Assembly (NCBI GenBank): GCA_012274175.1
Contig: JAAOZZ010000089.1
Coordinates: 1-6,622 of the forward strand
DNA: 6,622 nucleotides
Reading direction: 5' to 3'
Origin: Betaproteobacteria bacterium
Lineage (GTDB): Bacteria; Pseudomonadota; Gammaproteobacteria; Burkholderiales; Usitatibacteraceae
How positions within the stretch are numbered: the stretch's first letter is position 1; each line of letters opens with the position of its first letter. Below, one piece after another: positions 1 to 5,410 of this stretch. Under the pieces are notes generated by a model, which was not told where the DNA came from, did not search any database, and saw only the letters and a list, made by a program, of their open reading frames with translations. The position numbers and the translations under genes are program-made.

Positions 1-914
1 CCGACCGTGAGCGAGCGCAGCGGAACTTCGTTGGCATCGATGAGCTGCGTGAGCATCGTGGCCGCGATGTCCGGGATGTCCTCCGGATGGTCCGCGATCG
101 ACGGCACCCGTATGGTGAGGCCGGAGAGCTGGTTGTAGAGCTGCGCGTCCATGCGCCCGTCCTCGGCCATCGCGGGCAGCTGTCCCGTTGCCGCGCAGAT
201 CAATCGAACGTTGAACTTTTCGAGCTTGCCCAGCAGCTGGACGAGGCCCTTCTGCTCCGCCTTGGACAGATTGGAGATCTCCGGAATGAATAGCGTCCCC
301 TCCCGCGCCTCGTTGAGCGGCTCGAACGGATTCGAGGCGAGCCACTCGGTCTCTTCCGGAGCCACCCAGGGAGTGTTGGGGATGTGCAGGTGCCTCGCGC
401 AGACTTCGAAGCCGCAACCGGACTCCCCGATGAGCATGACGGGCGTATGCAGGCGGCTTACCTGCTCGAGTCGCTGGCGCAGCTCCTGGATCACGCGGGC
501 GCGTCCCAGGTTCACGAGCGCGAGCCCGGTCTTGGGCAGCACCCGCCCGCCGGCGAGCGCCTTGCCCACGGTGGCCAGAAGCTTCGGAAGGCTGATGGGC
601 TTTTCGAGGAAGTCGAACGCACCGATGCGGGTCGCCTCGACCGCGGAATCGATCGTGCCGTGTCCCGACATCATGACCACGGGCATCGTGAGCAGGCCGC
701 TTCCGGCCCATTCCTTGAGCAAGGTGATCCCGTCGGTATCCGGCATCCAGATGTCGAGCAGCACGAGGTCCGGGCGCATTTCCTTGCGGGCCGAGCGGGC
801 CGTCTGCGCGTTCTCGGCGAGCCTCACTCCGTAACCTTCGTCGCGGAGGATCTCGAACAGAAGTTCGCGGATGCCGACTTCATCGTCGACGACGAGGATC
901 TGGTTCGCGGACAT
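1..914 (-). CDS. ntrX: NtrX-like response regulator with degenerate AAA+ domain (C-terminus cut by window edge)
   Basis: Cytoplasmic response regulator, probably phosphorylated by the kinase encoded just upstream. 304 residues are visible; the C-terminus, where NtrX-type proteins carry a Fis-type helix-turn-helix, lies outside the window. The receiver domain (about residues 4-118) looks fully functional: acidic pair D10/D11, phospho-acceptor D54 in LVLLDIWMPDTDG, S83 in MMSGHGTID and K105 in FLEKP. After a linker comes an AAA+-like domain (about 136 onward) that aligns with NtrC-family ATPases but is damaged at key sites. Walker A reads GESGCGFE (163-170) with Phe at the lysine position, Walker B reads TLFIPEI with Pro at the Asp position, and only about 36 residues separate the two, so the GAFTGA segment is missing. 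The later VPSIADHPEDIP motif is retained. The ATG at 914 lies 12 bp after the ntrY stop, with a weak AGG 8 nt upstream. Family assignment is firm; the exact name ntrX rests on the neighbouring ntrY and on domain order. Confidence 0.87.
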   Translation of the reverse strand, partial: MSANQILVVDDEVGIRELLFEILRDEGYGVRLAENAQTARSARKEMRPDLVLLDIWMPDTDGITLLKEWAGSGLLTMPVVMMSGHGTIDSAVEATRIGAFDFLEKPISLPKLLATVGKALAGGRVLPKTGLALVNLGRARVIQELRQRLEQVSRLHTPVMLIGESGCGFEVCARHLHIPNTPWVAPEETEWLASNPFEPLNEAREGTLFIPEISNLSKAEQKGLVQLLGKLEKFNVRLICAATGQLPAMAEDGRMDAQLYNQLSGLTIRVPSIADHPEDIPDIAATMLTQLIDANEVPLRSLTV

Positions 915-926
915 GCGGTTGGCCTG

Positions 927-3047
927 TTACGCGGCGGCCTTCAGCGGCAGGACGATGCTCACCGTGGCGCCGTGGGGCTTCACATTTTCCACCAGAATGC
1001 GGCCGTGATGCTCGTCGACGATCTTCTTCACGATGGCGAGCCCCAGGCCGGTCCCTTTCGGCTTCGTGGTCACGTACGGTTCGAAGATGCGCCCCATCAC
1101 TCCCTCGGCGATGCCCGTGCCGTTGTCGCGGACCGTGAGCAGCACGCCCCCGGTTCCCAGGGTCGTCGCGACGAGGATGCGGGGATTGTCGACGCCGCTA
1201 AGTGCGTCGATCGCGTTCTGGAAAAGGTTGTGCAGCACCTGGCGCAGCATTCCCGGGTCCGCGTATATCTGCGGCAAGTTCTCCGCCAGCCGCGCCTCGA
1301 TCGCCACGCCCATGGACTCGTAGAGCACCAGGACCTCTCGAATCAGGTCGTTCAACGTGACTGTCCTCGCGTTCATGCGCGCCGCATGGGCGTATTGGGT
1401 GAAGTCGTCCACCATCCCCTTGAGGGCCGCCACGTGCGTCACGATGGTTCCCGTGGCGCGCTTGAGGATGTCCGCTTCGTGCTCCGGCAGCTTGTCCTGG
1501 AGCTTGAGCTGGAGCCGCTCGGCCGACAGCTGGATCGGCGTGAGCGGATTCTTGATCTCATGGGCGAGGCGGCGCGCCACCTCTCCCCAGGCCGCGTCGC
1601 GCTGGGCCTGGATCAAGTGGGTGATATCGTCGAAGACCACCACGTAGCCGCTCTCGCCGCGCGCGCCCAGGCGCGTACCGCGCAAAAGCAGCGTGCGCGA
1701 GGCATCGCTGCGGCGGTATTCCATCTGCTCTTCCCATTGCCGGATGCCCGAAGAGGCGAACTGGCGCAGGGCGATCTCCGCGAACGGCGCCACCGACTGG
1801 ATATGCCGGGGCCAATCGGAGAGCTTCAGCCCGTGGAACGCTCCCGCCGGAACGGCGAGGATCGTGTTGGCGGCGGCATTCATCGTCTTCACGTACAGGC
1901 GCTCGTCGAACGTGAGCACGCCCGAAGTGAGGTTGGACAGGATGCTCTCGAGGTAGGTCTTGGAATTCTCGAGCTGCTGCTGGTTGCGCTCCATCGCCTC
2001 CGTGGCATCGGCGATCTGGCGCGTCATGGTATTGAACGACTGGGTGAGGACGCCGAACTCGTCGCGGCTCTTCACCGGGTTCAACTTGGAGTAGTCGCCC
2101 TTGGCGATGGCGCGAGTGGCCTCGGCGAGCGCCGAGAGCGGCGCCGAGAGCCTCTCCGACAGCACGAAAGCGAGCGCGAGCGCCGAGAAGAGGGTGAGCA
2201 GCATCGCGAGCGTGAGGGTGAGCCCGAAGATGCGCTTGAGCCCCACGCGGGCGAGCTGGAGCTCCTGATAGTCCTTGTACCCCGCCTCGACGATCTCCGC
2301 GTCCTGGGCGATCACCCTCGGCACGCGCTGCAGCACCTGGAGAATCCGGATGTCGTCGGCAATGGTGAGCACGTTCACAGGGACGATTACACGCAGGTAC
2401 AGCCCCCGGTCGGGAATGGCCTCGATCGATCGCACGGGCTGCTGCATCCGCACCTGGCGCAGCAGGTTCGGTCCCGGCAGGTCCGGCAGGAGCGACACCG
2501 GCTCCGCGCTCGCCTGCGCGATGATCTTGCCCCGCGGCGTGAGGAGCGTGGCCTCCTCGACGGAATATTGCTCGCGAAGGCGGTTGAGCGTGGTCGCCTC
2601 AACGGCCTGCGCCGTCGCCAGGCCGTGCGCCATCGAATCGGCCTTCTGCGCCAGCTCCTTGAGCGAATTTTCCAGGGCGCTGCGCGCGAGGTTGATACCG
2701 CCCTTCAAGGATTCGTCGACCCGCACGTCGAACCAGGACTCGATGGAGCGCTGCAGGAACTGGAAGGAGATCGCGTACACGAGCCCCCCCGGAATCAGCG
2801 CCATGAGCGCAAAGACGACCATCAGGCGCAACGTGAGCTTCGAACCGAACACCCGCTCGCGCAGCTTCCTGCGAAGCACGACCAGCTGGTAGACGATGAG
2901 CGCCATGAGCCCCAGGGCAAGCCCGCCGCCCAAGCCCAGCAGCAGGGGATAGTTCTGCGCGAAGAGGGCGGTATTGGACGACGCTTCCGACATGAGGTAC
3001 ACCAGCGCCGCGCCGGTGACGACACACAGGAAGATCAGGGCTTTCAT
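927..3047 (-). CDS. ntrY: NtrY-like membrane sensor histidine kinase
   Basis: Inner-membrane sensor kinase of 706 residues, predicted to autophosphorylate on histidine and pass the phosphate to the downstream regulator. Hydrophobic segments lie at about 1-18, 35-57, 75-98 and 273-297, with a probable periplasmic sensing region at about 100-272. A HAMP linker follows (about 297-350, SAPLSALAEATRAIAKGDY), then a PAS-like domain (about 363-480) and the kinase core. Catalytic motifs are intact: H-box LAHEIKNPLTP with H496, N-box HNLFQNAIDAL with N611, G1 DNGTGI (641-646), F-box FEPYVTTKPKG and G2 GTGLGL (665-670). The ATG at 3047 is preferred because it overlaps the DUF4390 stop as ATGA, implying translational coupling, and puts a membrane segment at the N-terminus. 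A TTG 14 codons upstream (3089) would only add a polar tail. The NtrY-type topology and the ntrX neighbour support the name; the signal sensed cannot be read from the sequence. Confidence 0.93.
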   Translation of the reverse strand: MKALIFLCVVTGAALVYLMSEASSNTALFAQNYPLLLGLGGGLALGLMALIVYQLVVLRRKLRERVFGSKLTLRLMVVFALMALIPGGLVYAISFQFLQRSIESWFDVRVDESLKGGINLARSALENSLKELAQKADSMAHGLATAQAVEATTLNRLREQYSVEEATLLTPRGKIIAQASAEPVSLLPDLPGPNLLRQVRMQQPVRSIEAIPDRGLYLRVIVPVNVLTIADDIRILQVLQRVPRVIAQDAEIVEAGYKDYQELQLARVGLKRIFGLTLTLAMLLTLFSALALAFVLSERLSAPLSALAEATRAIAKGDYSKLNPVKSRDEFGVLTQSFNTMTRQIADATEAMERNQQQLENSKTYLESILSNLTSGVLTFDERLYVKTMNAAANTILAVPAGAFHGLKLSDWPRHIQSVAPFAEIALRQFASSGIRQWEEQMEYRRSDASRTLLLRGTRLGARGESGYVVVFDDITHLIQAQRDAAWGEVARRLAHEIKNPLTPIQLSAERLQLKLQDKLPEHEADILKRATGTIVTHVAALKGMVDDFTQYAHAARMNARTVTLNDLIREVLVLYESMGVAIEARLAENLPQIYADPGMLRQVLHNLFQNAIDALSGVDNPRILVATTLGTGGVLLTVRDNGTGIAEGVMGRIFEPYVTTKPKGTGLGLAIVKKIVDEHHGRILVENVKPHGATVSIVLPLKAAA

Positions 3048-3643
3048 GGAACGATGGTCCAGCGATGCCAATCCGAGGCCAGCGTCCAATCGCGCGAGGC
3101 GATGGCATTCAGCTGGAACGGCTTAGGCAGCTGGCCCGTATCCAGGCGCATGCGCACTCCCGCCTGGTAGGTACCGTCCTTTTTGATTGCGCCGCGGTCG
3201 GCGACATGCCATCCGCGCAAGCGTGAGAGAACGCGCGTGACTTCCTCGAAGCGCGTGAAGTTCTGGTAGACGTTGCCCACCGAAAGCCGGTATTGGCGCA
3301 GCAACGGCGTATAGCTGATCTTGTAGGTCTGCGTGACCTCGACGGGCTTTTCGTCGAACCAGTACCAGCGCGGCCGCGCCAGCTCGAACTCGACCACGAA
3401 ATAAAGCGGGACGCCGCGGTTCACCGCCTCTTCGAGTCGCGGGCTGAACTGGATGTCGAACTGCGCATCGACGTGCCATCCATCCTCGTCCGGGCCCAGC
3501 GTGGCCGAGCGCACCGAGATCCCCTCGCCCTGCGCCGATGCGATGGAGGCCGCGAGGGCGAGTCCAAGCCATCCCCACCGCGCACGGCGCGAAACTCCAA
3601 GCGCGGCCCGGAGAAAACGGGAAATGTAAGAGGCAAGGCTCAT
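3044..3643 (-). CDS. DUF4390 family exported protein
   Basis: A 199-residue protein of unknown function matching the DUF4390 family that, as I recall, commonly precedes ntrY in betaproteobacteria. The N-terminus has basic residues (R18-R22) followed by a hydrophobic stretch WGWLGLALAASIASA (about 23-37) ending in ASA, which looks like a Sec signal peptide cleaved near residue 37. The mature part contains the family signature GVPLYFVVEFELARPRWYWFDEK (around 77-99), a block around YKISYTPLLRQYRLS, and the C-terminal LPKPFQLNAIASRDW. The ATG at 3643 is chosen because it gives a sensible signal peptide. A TTG at 3721 in the same frame would add 26 polar, Cys/His-containing residues and is less likely. 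No strong Shine-Dalgarno is seen before the ATG. Its stop overlaps the ntrY start by 4 bp, so it is probably co-expressed with the two-component system and may be a periplasmic partner of the kinase (inference). Confidence 0.85.
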   Translation of the reverse strand: MSLASYISRFLRAALGVSRRARWGWLGLALAASIASAQGEGISVRSATLGPDEDGWHVDAQFDIQFSPRLEEAVNRGVPLYFVVEFELARPRWYWFDEKPVEVTQTYKISYTPLLRQYRLSVGNVYQNFTRFEEVTRVLSRLRGWHVADRGAIKKDGTYQAGVRMRLDTGQLPKPFQLNAIASRDWTLASDWHRWTIVP

Positions 3644-3836
3644 GGATCGATGGGCTGCCTGCTTCCTCTCGACCGATGCGGTGTTGGTCCGCGCGCAACA
3701 GGTGTGGCAATCGCGAGACAAGTGAGGCAGCGGAACTCAATTTACCACTAATCTCAAGGACTTGCCAGCGATCGGGGGCTTGCCTGTCTCCTTACATTCT
3801 CATAATAATCAATTGGTTGGGCAAAGCCAGCGAGAA
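3644..3836. other. Gap between fmt and DUF4390; no gene recognised (usual rsmB position)
   Basis: This 193-bp stretch is AT-richer than its flanks, especially about 3735-3840. No frame on either strand resembles a known protein or an RsmB fragment. It contains an 8-bp direct repeat GCCAGCGA (3764-3771 and 3826-3833). A weak minus-strand promoter candidate for the DUF4390-ntrY-ntrX unit can be drawn (TGGCAA at 3767-3762, 17-bp spacer, TAAATT at 3744-3739), matching consensus at only 3/6 and 4/6 positions. In E. coli and, from memory, many betaproteobacteria, rsmB follows fmt here. No convincing terminator hairpin was found after fmt. Confidence 0.6.
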
Positions 3837-4781
3837 TCAATATTCACTCGCATTGGGGGAACCGAACCCCGCTCCGGGGACCAACGTAAATCCGCGCATG
3901 AATTCCGAGGCCCCCATGCGCCGGGAACCCGGGCGTTGCAGGGTCTCGAGTCGCAACGATCCGGCGCCACAAGCAATTCGCAGCTCCCCATCGCGGGCTT
4001 CCATCACTTGCCCCGGCACGCCTTGCCTGTCGTCGGGGCGCGCTTCCCAGATCTTGATGGTCTCGCCTGCCAGTCTTGCGGTTGCGCCTGGAAACGGATT
4101 GAAAGCGCGAACGCGACGATCGAGCGCTTCGGCGGACAGGGTCCAGTCGAGGCTCGCCTCGGCCTTCTCGATCTTGGGTGCATAGGTGGCGAGTGCCTCG
4201 TCCTGGGCCTGCGGATGTAGCGCTTCGAGGGAATCGAGCGCGCGGACGATAGCGCTTGCCCCTGCCATCGCCAGGGACTCGGTAAGGGCACCTGCGGTGT
4301 CCCGGGCGCCGATCGGCATCTCGATTCGCAGCAACACGGGGCCGGTGTCCAGCCCCGCATCCATCTGCATGATGCTCACGCCCGTCGCAACGTCGCCGGC
4401 GAGGATCGCCCGTTGGACGGGCGCGGCGCCGCGCCACCGCGGCAGCAGTGAGGCATGGATGTTGAGGCAGCCGAGCCTGGGTATGCCCAGCATTTCCGCG
4501 GGCAGGATCCTGCCGTAAGCCGCCACTACCATCACGTCGCAAGAGGCGTCGCGCACGGCGTCCGCCACTGCGGGAATCCGGAGATTTTCCGGCTTCAGGA
4601 TCGCCTTGCCCAGGCGCGTGGCCATCTCGCTTACTGCGCTCGACTGAAGACGCATCCCCCGGCCTGCGGGGCGGTCCGGCTGCGTGAGCACGAGGGGTAC
4701 TTCATGGCCCGCGGCGATGATCGCCTCGAGGGCCCGCGCGGCGAACGCTGGAGTGCCGGCGAAGGCTACGCGCAAGGACAC
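3837..4781 (-). CDS. fmt: Methionyl-tRNA formyltransferase
   Basis: Cytoplasmic enzyme that transfers a formyl group from 10-formyltetrahydrofolate to the amino group of Met on initiator tRNA, preparing it for translation initiation. The 314-residue length is normal for the family. The N-terminus MSLRVAFAGTPAFAARAL is the typical nucleotide-like fold start. The active-site segment LNIHASLLPRWRGAAP (N107, H109) and the loop GVSIMQMDAGLDTGP (D145) carry the residues equivalent to E. coli N106, H108 and D144. The C-terminal tRNA-binding domain includes RAFNPFPGA and ends with the usual MGASEFMRGF segment. The start is taken as GTG at 4781, 8 bp after the def stop; TTG at 4775 (MRVAFAGTP) is a real alternative, and neither has a clear ribosome-binding site, which suggests coupling to def translation. 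An open frame continues upstream to 5024, but that part only mirrors def. Confidence 0.97.
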   Translation of the reverse strand: MSLRVAFAGTPAFAARALEAIIAAGHEVPLVLTQPDRPAGRGMRLQSSAVSEMATRLGKAILKPENLRIPAVADAVRDASCDVMVVAAYGRILPAEMLGIPRLGCLNIHASLLPRWRGAAPVQRAILAGDVATGVSIMQMDAGLDTGPVLLRIEMPIGARDTAGALTESLAMAGASAIVRALDSLEALHPQAQDEALATYAPKIEKAEASLDWTLSAEALDRRVRAFNPFPGATARLAGETIKIWEARPDDRQGVPGQVMEARDGELRIACGAGSLRLETLQRPGSRRMGASEFMRGFTLVPGAGFGSPNASEY

Positions 4782-4789
4782 CGACCGGT

Positions 4790-5293
4790 TCAGGCCGCTT
4801 TGCGTTGGCGCTTCTTCAGCTTCGTACGGACCCGGTTCTGCTTCACCTCCGAGAGGTAATCGACGAAGATCTTGCCTTGGAGGTGGTCCATCTCGTGCTG
4901 GATGCAGGTCGCGAGCAATCCGGAAGCGTTGAGCGTGAACCGGGAGCCGTTTCGATCCAGCGCAGTGACCGTCACGCTTTCCGCGCGCTCGACGTTGTCG
5001 TAGATTCCCGGAACCGAAAGGCACCCTTCCTGGTTCATGGCGACACCCTCGCGGCGCGTGATCTCGGGGTTTATGAACACGCGCAGGTCGCTGTGGTCCT
5101 CGCTCACGTCGATGATGATGATCTGCCGGTGAACATCGACCTGGGTCGCGGCCAGGCCCACGCCGGGCGCCGAATACATCGTTTCGGCCATGTCATCGAC
5201 GAGCTTGCGCGTCCCGGCGTCGATCTTTTCGACCCGGAGCGCGGGCGTGTTGAGGCGGGTATCGGGGTACTGCAGGATCTCGAGAATGGCCAT
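4790..5293 (-). CDS. def: Peptide deformylase
   Basis: Cytoplasmic metalloenzyme that removes the N-terminal formyl group from nascent polypeptides, acting after Fmt in the formyl-methionine cycle. The 167 residues are full length. All three family motifs are present: GVGLAATQ (44-51), EGCLSVPG with metal ligand C91, and QHEMDH with ligands H133 and H137 and catalytic E134. The N-terminus [13 protein letters not shown] is typical of bacterial type I enzymes. The C-terminus ends in a basic tail ([10 protein letters not shown]), common in proteobacterial copies and possibly involved in ribosome contact. The ATG at 5293 is well placed, but the upstream sequence is AT-rich with no obvious Shine-Dalgarno. 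It is the first gene of the leftward def-fmt pair and diverges from the LysM gene, so its promoter should lie in 5294-5410. Confidence 0.98.
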   Translation of the reverse strand: MAILEILQYPDTRLNTPALRVEKIDAGTRKLVDDMAETMYSAPGVGLAATQVDVHRQIIIIDVSEDHSDLRVFINPEITRREGVAMNQEGCLSVPGIYDNVERAESVTVTALDRNGSRFTLNASGLLATCIQHEMDHLQGKIFVDYLSEVKQNRVRTKLKKRQRKAA

Positions 5294-5299
5294 AAATGC

Positions 5300-5328
5300 T
5301 TGCTAATTGAATAAATTATGTGCAGAAT
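5300..5328 (+). promoter_or_regulatory. Weak candidate sigma-70 promoter for the LysM gene
   Basis: TTGCTA (5300-5305) and CAGAAT (5323-5328) are separated by 17 bp and each match the sigma-70 consensus at 4 of 6 positions. Transcription would begin near 5335, placing both inverted repeats in the 5' untranslated leader. AT-rich DNA produces such matches by chance, so this is tentative. Confidence 0.22.
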
Positions 5329-5342
5329 TTACCGCACTACAT

Positions 5343-5367
5343 GAAAAAGGGGGCGTAACCCTTTTTC
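5343..5367 (+). terminator. Terminator-like hairpin with A and T tracts in the divergent spacer
   Basis: GAAAAAGGG (5343-5351) pairs perfectly with CCCTTTTTC (5359-5367) around the loop GGCGTAA. The five-A and five-T arms give an intrinsic-terminator look on both strands, although the stem has only four G-C pairs and the T run belongs to the stem. It is not at a gene end: it sits 44 bp upstream of the LysM start and 50 bp upstream of the def start. It may therefore insulate the two promoters or attenuate leader transcription, if it acts at all. Confidence 0.4.
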
Positions 5368-5370
5368 TGA

Positions 5371-5392
5371 ATATGGGTCCCGAGCTCCATAT
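5371..5392. repeat. Inverted repeat upstream of the LysM gene
   Basis: ATATGG (5371-5376) and CCATAT (5387-5392) form perfect 6-bp arms around a 10-bp centre. The dyad begins 4 bp after the terminator-like hairpin and ends 18 bp before the LysM ATG. As DNA it could be an operator for a dimeric regulator; as RNA it could fold next to the ribosome-binding region. Function is inferred only from position and symmetry. Confidence 0.4.
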
Positions 5393-5410
5393 CCACAAGT
5401 GAGCGCCGCC

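Larger units (their letters stand above)
5294..5410. promoter_or_regulatory. Divergent spacer between def and the LysM gene
   Basis: The 117-bp spacer must hold promoters for both outward-facing genes. The def-proximal half (5294-5332) is strongly AT-rich, unlike the flanking genes. On the minus strand CATAAT, about 24-29 bases before the def ATG, could serve as a -10 element, but I see no good -35 partner. The LysM-proximal half carries a terminator-like hairpin (5343-5367) and a separate dyad (5371-5392). The promoter role follows from gene orientation; the exact sites are not determined. Confidence 0.65.

Noticed and set aside
2784..2790. Seven-base C/G homopolymers in ntrY (2784-2790) and the LysM gene (5760-5766) as possible phase-variation sites
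   Set aside because: Seven-base tracts are common in GC-rich coding DNA, and both reading frames are intact and encode ordinary Gly residues.
384..3170. Plus-strand open frame of 928 codons opposite ntrX and ntrY
   Set aside because: It is the exact codon-by-codon complement of two well-supported genes that share a frame, and it stays open because their TTA, CTA and TCA codons are rare in this GC-rich DNA. The product is rich in Arg, His, Glu and Gly with no recognisable domain.
3123..3740. Minus-strand open frame of 205 codons overlapping DUF4390
   Set aside because: It is a shifted frame of the DUF4390 gene, low-complexity and Arg/Ala/Gly-rich, with no similarity to RsmB or any other family I recognise.
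3753..3767. Sigma-54-like element TGGCAAGTCCTTGAG on the minus strand upstream of DUF4390
   Set aside because: The spacing is one base short and the essential -12 GC is GA or AG here, so it does not meet the GG-N10-GC rule.
4782..5024. In-frame N-terminal extension of fmt
   Set aside because: These 81 codons lie inside def in another frame, and known Fmt proteins begin at the RVAFAGTP segment, so the start is placed at 4781.
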